DNA from: Perkinsus chesapeaki
Taxonomy: Eukaryota; Perkinsozoa; Perkinsida; Perkinsidae
Length of the DNA stretch: 64,000 nt
Reading direction: 5' to 3'
Assembly (NCBI GenBank): GCA_013115145.1
Contig: JAAPAO010000077.1
Coordinates: 25,057-89,056 of the forward strand
The notes beneath the pieces are model-generated. The model did not search any database. It was given only the letters and a program-made list of their open reading frames with translations, and had not been told where the DNA came from. Below are positions 34,043-44,547 of the stretch, piece after piece. Made by a program: the position numbers and the translations under genes. The stretch's first letter is position 1; each line of letters starts with the position of its first letter.

Positions 34043-34532
34043 ATGTCTTCGGTAACAGCTGCCACTGTCGCCAACTTTTTATTTTCGGCGCTACTCGGTG
34101 TTGGCGGCGTAATTCCCTTTCCTGCTGTTCTGATTTAACTTCCTCTTCACCAGGTTGTCGGGTATCTCCAGGCTGGTTCGAGGGTCTCTCTCATTGCCGG
34201 CTCCCTCAGCTGCTTAGCTGTAAGGATCACGTATGTCGTCCAGTGGGACTCCTGTCAGGTCGGAGGTGTCGCCGTGGCCTCCAGACTTTTCCCGCAGCAT
34301 CGTAAAGGCCTTCAGAAAACTCAGTTGGTGTTGGCCAGTTTACTCACTTTGTTCTTTGTTAAAAGGCAAGTTGGTTCACGACACATTTCTGCAAATACTT
34401 TGTCTTTTAAGGTTACAGCAAACAGGCAAGTTCATGCCGGGCGGTCTGATGTCCCTAGTTGGGCTTACAGTATCGATGGTCACCGCTGCCGCACTCAAGA
34501 GCGAGAGGTCTCCAGATGATAAAAACGAGTGA
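34043..34532 (+). CDS. TMEM14-family membrane protein, copy 1
   Basis: Exons 34043-34108, 34154-34219, 34259-34365 and 34412-34532 join in phase into about 119 residues. The N-terminus is MSSVTAATVANFLFSALLGV; the second exon starts VVGYLQAGSRVSLIAGSLS. The fourth carries GKFMPGGLMSLVGL, the family signature (human TMEM14C GKFMPAGLIAG). Four membrane helices are expected. In animals TMEM14C is a mitochondrial inner-membrane protein needed for porphyrin transport in haem synthesis; the role here is inferred only from family. The third intron, 34366-34411, starts GCAAGT: a GC-AG intron of 46 nt. A paralogue follows immediately. Confidence 0.85.
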
Positions 34533-34621
34533 AAATATTCTATAGCTTTGTTTTTACCGCCCAAGTTGTATTTCGTTATCCCTTTTCACTGTGATGCTCA
34601 TCAGCCTATTTCCCCGGTATA

Positions 34622-35164
34622 ATGAGCGCTGTTGCCTTTGCATTCGACGAAGCCTTCTTCTACGCTCTCTTGTTGATCGTTGGCGGTGTAAGTCATACGT
34701 TGGCTTCTCGTTTGAGATAACTCCTATCAGGCTATCGGTTTCGTGCAGGCGAAGAGCAAGCCTTCCCTAATTGCCGGTACCATCTCTGGTGTTCTGGTAT
34801 TCGGCGCTGCTGAAGTTGGATCATCTTATGATAATCTTACTGGTTTGTTTTGCCTGGCTGCTATCGCTCTTATACTCACAGTCTTCTTCTATTCCAGGTG
34901 AGTCACTCACTAGCGGTCACATATTTTTGTGAAAAATTAGACTTTGTGTTTCCTGAAGTTTCCTTGTATTTGACGAAGAACGATTTCCACGTTGAGGCGG
35001 ACGTCCGCCTATCGTTTGTGAATATGGGTTTTCTGTTCATGTTGGCATCTCAATTTTATTTCTCTTTCAGGTATGTGAAGACTCGTAAGTTCATGCCGGG
35101 TGGTCTCATGTGCGTGATCAGCGCGCTCAGTTTTTGCATCTATTTCTACGCTGTTGTCGTTTAA
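34622..35164 (+). CDS. TMEM14-family membrane protein, copy 2
   Basis: Exons 34622-34687, 34731-34897 and 35071-35164 give about 108 residues. The start is MSAVAFAFDEAFFYALLLIV, then AIGFVQAKSKPSLIAGTISG, LFCLAAIALILTVFFYS, and the signature RKFMPGGLMCVISALS before a TAA. Four hydrophobic segments fit a small multi-pass protein, mitochondrial by analogy. It shares its first exon-intron boundary with copy 1, 90 nt upstream, showing tandem duplication, but the copies have diverged strongly and copy 2 lacks one of copy 1's introns. A frame at 34902-35070 is open but lies in the last intron. Confidence 0.85.
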
Positions 35165-35393
35165 GATGCTCATAACATTTTAATCATATTATCGTCTCAC
35201 TGTCCCTTTTTTGTGTTACTATCTAGTCAACTAAAAACAGCCGAATATCCGCACGAAACCGCACATTTCCGGGTAGAAAAGAGAGCGCCACATTAATACC
35301 GTCTCCCTCAAACACGCATTTCGAGCGGCACCGTAAAAATACGAAAGCGAGCCTTTTCACTGCTGCTTGTTCATATACCACGTTTCGCGTATT

Positions 35394-36551
35394 ATGTTGT
35401 TTTTAATAGCACTGTTGACGTCGTCGCGATTTCATTTAATGAGGCAACACTCTGTTATCCTCTGGTTCGTGTTACTGGTAACTTGCCGTTCTAAAGAGCT
35501 TCCAGATCTCAAGATGGTCAAGAATAGGGTAACCATAGAGTTCGACGGCCAACCGTTGAGGTTATGGGTTGATACGGGATCCACAAGGCTCCTTGTGGTC
35601 GGTAAAAAATCATATGAAGATATTCACGGTGAAGGAACATGCGAAAAGTTCTCACCGGCATGTTATTCCTGTCCGGCAGATCGGCCCTGTGACTTCACAC
35701 ATGCCCCGAAGTACACGGTTGAATACAGCAGCTTCAAGGTCCTAGAATACGTGCTACACAAAGGCACCTTGCGGATCGGTGATGTCGAAATGCCCGAGTT
35801 TGTCTTTGGTATTGTCGTTAATGCTACTGCCGATGGTGAACCAGTGCGGAAGCCGGAAGGCCAACTCGGACTGTCATTTGGCCGTCCCGATATACCGGTA
35901 ACTTTCCTTGAACAACTGAAAGAACACGGGTTGATGAAGAGCCTATCCTTCTCAATCAATCCTCCAACTTGGTGGAACCGCGAAGGAAGTCTCGTGCTAG
36001 GGCGTCTGAGTGGACCGCAGATTTCTTGGAAATTTACCAGTATAGTTGATAGACCGGATTACCCATTCGAGAAGTTCTTCGTTCGCGTGTCGGCGATCCG
36101 TGTTATCAGTGACGGAAGCCCCATAATGAGTATGACACCAAAGCGTGACACGGCGTTCGTTGACAGCGGTAACGACCTCATTCGAGTGCCGCCTGAAGTG
36201 TACCAGCATGTTGTAGCAGGCCTAGACCCGGCGCAAATTGCGATCGGTCGAGGAGTCATTGAGCGGAGTGATATCCGTTATAAATTGCCAGATCTGGAAT
36301 TTGTCATTGTGGATGGTGATGACGATAGGAACTCTTTTGTCCTCCGTGTGTCAGTGAAGGACTATGTGGTCAACTACCCCAGTGGTAAAGTCGCAATACA
36401 TGTTCGACCCTCGGACAGCTTGATCTTCTTCGGTCAGCCACTCTTCGGAGCCTATAGCGTTTACTTCGATATGGAAAATAAGAAAGTTGCTTTTCGTGAA
36501 AAGGCAGTTGTCAGGCAGGTATCGCGCAGACAGGAAGGAACATCTGTATAA
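35394..36551 (+). CDS. Pepsin-like aspartic protease (A1), intronless
   Basis: Single open frame to the stop at 36551. ATG 35394 gives MLFLIALLTSSRFHLM; a second ATG at 35439 gives MRQHSVILWFVLLVTC, which is itself a good signal peptide, so the start is ambiguous. The first catalytic motif is LWVDTGSTRLLVVG and the second AFVDSGNDLIRVPP, so both aspartates are present. GQLGLSFGRPDIPVTFLEQL is the usual flap-domain follow-up, and a Cys-rich insert (CEKFSPACYSCPADRPC) follows the first motif. About 385 residues, normal for the family. Secreted or vacuolar endopeptidase. Having no introns is striking beside its intron-rich neighbours and could reflect retroposition or transfer. Confidence 0.9.
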   Translation: MLFLIALLTSSRFHLMRQHSVILWFVLLVTCRSKELPDLKMVKNRVTIEFDGQPLRLWVDTGSTRLLVVGKKSYEDIHGEGTCEKFSPACYSCPADRPCDFTHAPKYTVEYSSFKVLEYVLHKGTLRIGDVEMPEFVFGIVVNATADGEPVRKPEGQLGLSFGRPDIPVTFLEQLKEHGLMKSLSFSINPPTWWNREGSLVLGRLSGPQISWKFTSIVDRPDYPFEKFFVRVSAIRVISDGSPIMSMTPKRDTAFVDSGNDLIRVPPEVYQHVVAGLDPAQIAIGRGVIERSDIRYKLPDLEFVIVDGDDDRNSFVLRVSVKDYVVNYPSGKVAIHVRPSDSLIFFGQPLFGAYSVYFDMENKKVAFREKAVVRQVSRRQEGTSV

Positions 36552-37384
36552 CCATCAATGTTGTACGTTATGTGAGACTGCTCTATCACACGCTGTCTTT
36601 TGGTGTCAATCGGTATTCACTTGAGTTACCCAGTTACTTTAAAACACTGTAACCTACCAAATCTCGCCATGGGTAAGGTCACGCAAGTGCCACGTGCATT
36701 CGTTATTGAAAGAAAGTTGGGGAATACAGGCACTACTAGGGCCGTCCTTGTGAAGCACTGACAGACTCAGGCGAGCAAGAGAAACGATTCTATCGGTCTT
36801 AATAAGAAGGATACATAATGGATTAATATAATAATCCGTTCCTAATAATAACTTTTGTTGAGGATATGGAGGTTTCTTTCGAGTATAGTATACTATATAT
36901 ACTAGTATACATATAGTATACTCAGTATACAGCGACTCTGGTTGCTGCGAACCTTTTGTAATTTCTGGATCACCCAATCTATTGGGTAGACCAGTATCAT
37001 GATGTAGATCATCGCATTGAACTCTTACCGCATAGTTCCGCTAGTTGATAAACACAGTGTACTGTATTCAGTAACGAATGGTAAGAGGGTCTCTATGTTC
37101 CTATATTCTCTCCAGCAACTGCTCCGCCTCAGATCCGTTCGCTGAGCTTTTTATACGATTGGAGGTGTTCGACTAAAGTACTGTAGGGTATGATGCCACT
37201 CATGCTGATATGATGCAATCAACGAGTAAGTCCCGTCTACACGCCATCGTTCGAAATTGTATCAATTATGTTGTCAATAACAGATTGCTTCAGTATACCC
37301 ATGACTTGCCGCTCTCACCAGATTGACTATAGCACTCTAAGCACGCAACGCAACTCAATTAGAGACATAGAGATTGAAGACAGT
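36552..37384. other. Intergenic region with AT-rich palindromic run
   Basis: No supportable gene. It includes an alternating run at 36883-36930 (see separate entry). It lies between convergent genes, so terminators of both the protease and the phosphoesterase should be here. Confidence 0.5.
36883..36930. repeat. AT-rich self-complementary run
   Basis: GTATAGTATACTATATATAC followed by further GTATAC repeats. Several overlapping GTATAC palindromes could form a cruciform or hairpin. It may act in 3' end formation or simply be simple sequence. Confidence 0.6.
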
Positions 37385-37939
37385 CTAGAGGCTAATCGTA
37401 GTGATCTTACTCCATCCGTTTACTCCATCGAGACCCCCTTCAGTCTTCCATAGTTCGACCGAGTTAATGTGGAAATAGCACCGGCCCTCCAGCGTTGTCG
37501 ACTCCTTCATTCTTTTAGCAATTTCTACACGCTCCGATTTAGAACAGTTACCATAACAAAGCGATATGTGCGGTGTGTAGTCTGTAGTGTGTGCACCGAA
37601 TGCTTGGTGAAGGGCTAACAGGTCACCATTGTGATCGTCGATCCAGTACACCACAGCCATATTCCACTTATCGGCCTCAACCGCGGAAGGTACGGCATCG
37701 AACTCAACGGTAAAACCACCAGTAGTGACTTTCTGTGAATATTTCTTCGCCTTGGTGATGGCATCCTCGTCACTATCAGCCATGAAGGAACCGACAATTG
37801 TTATATGAGGTTGGAAGATAGCATCTGTCATGTGTGGGTTCATCGTGTGAGCCTTTGTAATAAGTTCTGATATTTCTTGGTATATTTCGCTCGAAGGTGG
37901 CGGCGACACCCAGACACTATAATGGATTCCTTTGGACAT
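37385..37939 (-). CDS. 2H phosphoesterase (cyclic phosphodiesterase-like)
   Basis: ATG at 37939 (MSKGIHYSVWVSPPPSS), with another in-frame ATG at 37963; stop at 37385. About 184 residues, one exon. The two H-x-T/S motifs of the 2H superfamily are present: PHITIVGSF near residue 50 and PHISLCYGN near residue 127. Plant and yeast cyclic phosphodiesterases of this size open ADP-ribose 1'',2''-cyclic phosphate, a by-product of tRNA splicing; this is the closest match by layout. Cytosolic. It sits 80 nt downstream of the ABC transporter stop on the same strand, but the short gap does not show co-transcription. Confidence 0.85.
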   Translation of the reverse strand: MSKGIHYSVWVSPPPSSEIYQEISELITKAHTMNPHMTDAIFQPHITIVGSFMADSDEDAITKAKKYSQKVTTGGFTVEFDAVPSAVEADKWNMAVVYWIDDHNGDLLALHQAFGAHTTDYTPHISLCYGNCSKSERVEIAKRMKESTTLEGRCYFHINSVELWKTEGGLDGVNGWSKITTISL

Positions 37940-38018
37940 TATCAATGACCAGAAATCTTCCATCGAAACTTTTATACCAAACCCAACACGTACTCGGATC
38001 AGAAACACTATCGATAGT

Positions 38019-41000
38019 TCACTCCAGAATTGAACCATGCAGTTGTTGACGGACAAGGTTCGCGTACCTTAGAAAGAGAAAGAGCACGCAGCGATCAGAC
38101 AGCTGAGCTAACCTGCCATCCTCAATTGCTAATAGTTGGTGATGTGTCCCCTGTTCGGCCACGCGACCGTCTTCTATATAGATGACCACGTCCGCTCGCT
38201 GGACTGTAGACAAGCGATGAGCCACGACTATAGTGGTACGTGATGAGCTTAGCCTGAAGAAGGCGTTGACAAACTTGGAAGAGAAAATGGAAAGCGGAAA
38301 TAGGCAGTTTGTCTATTAGTCGCTGATTGGACTGACTAGTAGAGGATCTGCGATGTAAATGAAGTAAGCAGTCCCTATCATTTATTGTAGAAGTGAGCTT
38401 GGGGGCTCCTTATCACTACTAGTAGTAGTAGTAGTAGTAGTAGTAGACAATATTCGGCAGTACAGCTGGGCAGTTGAGAGTCAAACAGTGCGAGAACCCA
38501 TGTACAACGTATCATGTCGAGACCGGTAGGAAATTGTGATGGAGTTCCTGTGGACACTGTAGCAATTTGACAAGGTTGACGGTTCATCACAGTTGACAGG
38601 AGGAATAGGATCTCTTGACACTAACTACATTCTTACTCAGTTACCCATACGGTGACGACAGACACTAACATGCACTCTGGTCCTGCAAAGTTGCACATAA
38701 ACTGCTTTCTTTGGCTTATAAACTCGCACAACCGGATGATTACTCGTCCAGGGCCTCTTGAACCTTTCTTTCGTTCTCGGCATCCAAAGCGCTCGTAGCT
38801 TCATCAAGCAGGAGTATCTTCGGTGAAGCCGCCATTGCTCGAGCGATTGCGACGCGCTGCTTCTGCCTGGATCCAGCAAATTAGAGTTGCCCAGCGAACT
38901 GATGCTACCCTCCGCTGAGTTGAACTCCTCGCTCGCCGACGAGCGTGTTGTAGCCTTCCGGGAAAGACATTATAAAATCGTGGCAGTGTGCTGCTCGGGC
39001 GGAAGCCTCGACCTGGAAGAGGTAGAGCAAGGCGGCCTTGCCAATGCCAGCTTTGAGAGTTCGTCACTTCATCGAGGGTGATGTCATCTGCGGCACCGTA
39101 TTTGATATTGTCCATTATAGACGTTGAGAAGAGCACTGGCTCCTGAGGAGTGACAGTATGGCAATAATGGAATCATAATCCGGATTCAATGTATTAGATA
39201 TCAATCATCAGAACATAATAAAAATTAGCAGCTCATAGAAACGACACGTCGGGAGTGACGTTGTCCTTCATTGGCACTATACTCTTTCAAGCAGTGGAAG
39301 ATTGCAACTAAGTAGTTCTACAATACCGCTTGGGCTCCCCTGCGCATTCTAGCTCGAGGGAATAGCACAACCCACATGTTGGGAACGTTCGACTAGTCAC
39401 AAGAAAGGATGCATCGTTGTATTTGGTTGTATTTCTGAAATACTATTTCACAAGGAAATACAACCGGAATGACAACAAGTTGATCAAATGCAAGAGTTAA
39501 GGTCGAGGGTTCGATCCCCGGTACCGGTATTTATCATACCTGAGCCACCAAGGATACATTTCGTCTTAAACAGTCATCCTTCAACGTAGCCAAGCTCCTT
39601 CCATCCAGAGCGATGATTCCAGAGTTCGGGTCGTAAAAACGGAGGATCAGAGAAATACAAGTCGACTTGCCGGCTCCGCTGTGACCGACTAGTGCCACCG
39701 TCTGAAAGCAGCTCGTCGCAGAATCTGACACTGGAAGTTCCAGTGGGGAACCGACGCCGAGTTTTGGAATTCGTTGTGGGAAGTTTTTCAGGTAGTGAGG
39801 TGGCGAATGTTGGTCTTATTGATGAGATAGGATGGAAAAATACAGGAATGAAAAGATTCCTTATACTCCTCTGAGCGATGTATCTTGGTTGTATGATACA
39901 ACTTGTATCTCAACTTAGGAAAATGTCGATAGCAGACTGGAGGAAGTAGAAGCGATAGGCTAACTCGCATTGACACACCTGTCCTGGCTGTATGGTGAAT
40001 GTTATCCCCTTGAGGACATGGAGGTCACTTCTGGCAGGATAGGCAAACCACACTTCGGTGAAGGACAAAGAGCCGTTACAGACCAAAGGCTGATATACTT
40101 CATCAGAGGCTACCTGACAAAGGCTCAACTCGGAAGCCAGGCAAACGATTGTGGAGCATATCTTTACACCTGAAATGCAACTCCAATAAATTCATAACTG
40201 CACTATTGCACAGCACCACCGGTTCAACTGTACCGAAAACGTTCCTGTGTCATCCGAGTGCTGAACGAACACGTAGGGTGTTCCTCCTTCAAGCGGGAAA
40301 ACATATTTCCTGTCGAACTTTCCAGTACATTTCGGCATGAGGAACACCTCAACCCTTTCGAGGTTGAAGGATTCCCTCCACTCGATAGCTCGCGATAACC
40401 TTTACGTTACAACCAATAGCAGGCTTACTTCGGTCAGCGAGGCTTGTTGCGGCCGGCGATCGATATATTCAAACACTTTCACAGTTGCACCGATGGTCTC
40501 GGCCAATTTGGAGAACACCTCGGACAGGCCAGCCACCGAGCCGCCAATACTGCCGAACGTATAAAAGAGAAATGACATCAACGTGCCTAATGGGAAGCTG
40601 ATGGACACGCGAAATGATGTGGGCTGACCTGGAAGCATTTCGCCTTCGAGCACCAGACCGGCACCGTACCAGACCACGGACGTCATAGCAGTGAAGATCA
40701 TCATACCAACCACCCAGCTGAAGCCTCCGAGACCGAAAGACTTTCTCACGCCAATCCCGTAGCTCTCATCGACATGAGCGGCGTATCTGATCAGAGAGCT
40801 TCCGAAGAACGATATTGAAAGTCCGACCTGGCCTCGGCTTTGGCTTCTCCCTTAGGGAAAGTCTTAACAACTCTTATGCTGCCAAGTGCCTCTGTGGCGA
40901 CCTCGGTCGAATTGGCGAGCTCCTTCTGATACCCTTTAGACAGTTTACCAACGAACTTGGCGTAACACATGGTAGCGATTGCAGCTAGAGGAACAATGGA

Positions 41001-43634
41001 CAGCATTATCTGAGGGAGCTTGATTTCCGCACACCATGGAAAGACGTCAACTGTGCTCCCCGATGACTTGATGTTCTTTAGTGGCTTTTAGCAGCTTAGT
41101 TAAAGCACAAAGGAAGATAAAACAGTACAGAGAGAGATATAGCTTCCCTTTTTATACGGTAAACATGATTCCTGTCAAACTTTCCCTTCTATATCCGACT
41201 AAGGACATTTTTAAGGTTCGTATTCGGACGGCGCGCTTCGATGAACCAATGCTTACCAAAGTGAGCTTGGATGATATAATAAAGAGTATAATTGTGCCGC
41301 CGATGACAGATGCCAATGATCGTACTCCAACCGATACGTTCACAGTAAGAGCGTCTTGCAGTGTCTGAGAAGGCATGTCCAGAAACAAGCACTCCATCGC
41401 ACGTTGCTCTCAGGAAGATTCACTACACCCAGGAGAGTTATATCAGAACATCAATTTCAAGACAAGGAATTCGCTACGTGCTAAATTTCGTAACAGTAAC
41501 ATATTTCCTACCAAAACTTTCTTGGCATCTAAGCATCAGAACCCTTACGTCCCCGAGAAACACACTTTCGGGAGGGTATATGACTCCTTGTGTGGGAATC
41601 GGCTAAAGATTACCCAGGCGGGAGGCCCAAGCGCAGCAGCTACCACTTCTGTTCTCTCCTAAGTGTTTACTATTTACACGTTAATCGAAGTTCTGCAACT
41701 GTTCAGGCAAAAAATGTCTTTGCGGTATCGAGTGCTCGAGTTGAGCGTAGCCGACTTGGTTCATACAGGATGAACCAGGTAAGTGCGTTTTTTTATTTTT
41801 TCTGCAAAGCGAGTAGAACATCTTTGCTTTCGGAAGCTTTTGTCGAAATCTTCGCCTCGGTGAGTGAGTTATCCAATAAAGAGCACACTGGGTCGCCATG
41901 TACAGCACAGGAGCGTCCAACAGACGATTACTACCAAACTTTCCCTCGAGAGGGTTAGAAGCGAAAGCTGGCGGCACAGTTTTGGAAGTGCTATAGCCCC
42001 TACCGTAACATCGTTCGACAGTCTGCTGGTGAGCTCGCCAGATTTGATCTCGTCAAACATGGCTACTTCTTGGTGAAGTAGACTCGAGAATAATTCCTTT
42101 CTGAGGGAAGAATTGGGTAACATCAGACATTGCAGATACACTGGTCCTTGCTGCAAGGACCAGTCCATTACGGATGAGGTGGCATCGAGTGTATAATTTC
42201 AATAGATATCAAAACGTGAGAACTGTGTCGTGCTGGTAGTTGCGGGCTTGTGTTCAGAGCATTCCGAATCTCCCCCCCCCCATATCATCGGATTCGGTCT
42301 TAAAGACGCTTTGTTCGATTCCGCGCGCTATAGAGCAATTAAAAAACTTCACTGACCTGAGACGGGCCACTATACGCTCTCCCGCTATGCTGAACGAAGT
42401 GGCACGGATGCCACTGAAGGCGTTGGCCAAGATTAAACAGACGAGAAGCTCGAAGACTTCTTCGTTGAGCCGGCTGCGCTTTTCCGTGGGGCTCATCGCG
42501 GACGGTACAGAGACCAAGTTGATGATAGCACCAAAGAGCCTAGGATCAGAGTAAAGAGCGGTATGAGATATCGTACAAATACCTTGGCATTGCTAAATTG
42601 GTAGCAGCTGCCGCATATAGAGACAACATGGCTATAGTGTAGAGGGTGATCTCTGGCGATGCTATACGAATGAACCGTCCGATGCCAGTGTTCCCTCGGC
42701 AAACACACTGAAAACAAATAACCGGCTTCTAGCTTAGTTTTGTGAATGCAACTAGGTGCATCACAGAGATACTGTTGTAGCTTCGTAATCAGCACTAATC
42801 ACTACTGCGAACATAGAAAGCCTCGAAACTGATCCGTCCATTTTCCAATGAAGACTTTGCCAGTATAAAAAGTAACCTTGAAATAGTTTCGAGGCTTCGC
42901 AAAACTTTTAATGGTCTCGTAAGATGATACCTTAGCAGACAGTACAAAGCCACCGATGGTCAAAAAAGATAGACCGAGAACAGCGGCAACTGTGTAGATT
43001 ATTATATCGGTGGTGAAGATCGTGAAGGCGTCATCGGTGGGACCAGCGGATGGGACGTGACCTGATAGAGAAGAATCTTCGTTGATTAATCGACAATATG
43101 ACGGTTAGAGAGCCGTAGAAGTTTCCTAGTAGCAACTGTTAAGGATCATGATACATATAAAGTGCAAGTTCTTAGTTCGTGAATCCCTCCTCCTCGGAAC
43201 TGAGCATTTTTGAAGCAGGTTTTAATCGAGATTTCAAAACAGAGTTCATGCTGCCAAATAGATCATGTGTTCTAGATTGTAACGATTGCGCGAGCTTACA
43301 GGTGGAGGAGTAACAGCACTAAGTATACACTGAGTATCAGGTTAAACATCAGAAGCACGCATGAGGTATCGGATACCTGACCTTCTCGGCCCCGACGGAA
43401 AGATGCGCAACACGAACGGGCTAGCTCAATGGGGCTGGCGTCACCTCTGAGATCACTGTTCAATACGGCAAAGCCTCTTCCTAAAGCTATAGCCAACACC
43501 AGACATCCAGTGACGAAACAGACCACCGTGAGAGTTTTTGAGCGGTAAAACAGAGTTGCGCAAGTGATCTCAGCGGACTGATCGCCAAACCGCAGAGGTT
43601 GGACAAGGGGTACTTCAGCTGATGATTCCATCAA
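38019..43634 (-). CDS. ABC half-transporter (ABCB/TAP-MDR type)
   Basis: ATG at 43634; stop at 38019. An N-terminal membrane segment ([20 protein letters not shown]) and a second exon with [20 protein letters not shown] precede the transporter domain. That domain includes [14 protein letters not shown], the intracellular helix [20 protein letters not shown] with [11 protein letters not shown], and [11 protein letters not shown]. The nucleotide-binding domain has GHSGAGKST (Walker A), [15 protein letters not shown] (signature), [14 protein letters not shown] (Walker B) and [13 protein letters not shown] (H-loop), all intact. About 14 exons; the last intron, about 38065-38110, is 46 nt. One membrane domain plus one NBD means it acts as a dimer, exporting or moving peptides, lipids or drugs. 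The intron after [10 protein letters not shown] starts with an antisense tRNA-like element. Confidence 0.88.
38420..38446. repeat. (AGT)n microsatellite
   Basis: About nine uninterrupted AGT units within an intron of the ABC transporter gene. Confidence 0.9.
39498..39539 (+). mobile_element. tRNA-like element at an ABC-gene donor (antisense)
   Basis: On the plus strand AAGGTCGAGGGTTCGATCCC then CGGTACCGGTATTTATCAT, ending exactly at the splice donor of the minus-strand exon [11 protein letters not shown]-box and T-run match the Brr2 introns. The intron is longer than the element (acceptor near 39152). Confidence 0.75.
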
Positions 43635-44547
43635 AGTGTGGTATGAACTGAGCAGACCGCTTTTTAATCGCTCTTGTTTCCGAGCTTCCCAATCATCATC
43701 GTACTCTACCAGTTAGCAGTTTGAAGATTGCGTCGTCGAATCGAAAATCGACAAGCAGTTCGTCGATTAACTTTTTTCCGTGATGACTGAGGAACACAAC
43801 AGGAAGAGTGGATGTGATACGCACTGCCGCATAATGAGATTACAAAGGCATCGATCAAACAAGATTTGAGATAGCGTCATAGTTATCAATTCTGACCGCC
43901 ACTCTTGGACAAACTAGAAAATCATGGGGACATCCGATGCTGGTGTCTTCGTAATGTTACTCTGTTTCATGGAATCATAAAAAAGTGAACCCGGTCGAGC
44001 GGATCAGATCTGAAGGGTATCTGAAACGCTCACAGATGCGAACCAGTGTTGGGCTGTCTCCTCTCCTTCCCCGCCGCGCTGATTCAGAAAATATCTTCTG
44101 GCAGATTAAAATTTTCTGGAATTTTCCCGGAATCTCCCAGAAATTCCCCCTTATCAACAGGTCCAGGCCCAACTCAATCCCTGCGAAATAAAAACCAAAT
44201 TACCTAACAAGTCCAATTTACTAACAGAGCTGATAATACCAGTACAGTACTACTGTCACAGTAGAGATGATCTCAGATGAACTAAACGGAAACTTACAAC
44301 TAGAAAGTTGGTGGTGATCGCGTTATGCGCATGTCCTGTGTCCACAGAGTCGACCATTTGGCCGCGAACTCTCCTTCCCCCCGCTGAGCAGATTGAATCT
44401 GAAGTGTTCGAGAAATTAAAGCCACGATGGACTATCTTTATCAGAATACAAGGTTGTGTATCTACAAGCCGCTTTACAGTGCTATATAAGTATGAGTATT
44501 CCCGCTCCGCCTCTCCAAACAACGATAGCAAGAGCAGCCAGATATCG

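Noticed and set aside
44256-44531. Minus-strand frame of 91 codons downstream of BCAT
   Set aside because: No splice sites join it to BCAT and its composition is not distinctive; not enough to call a gene.
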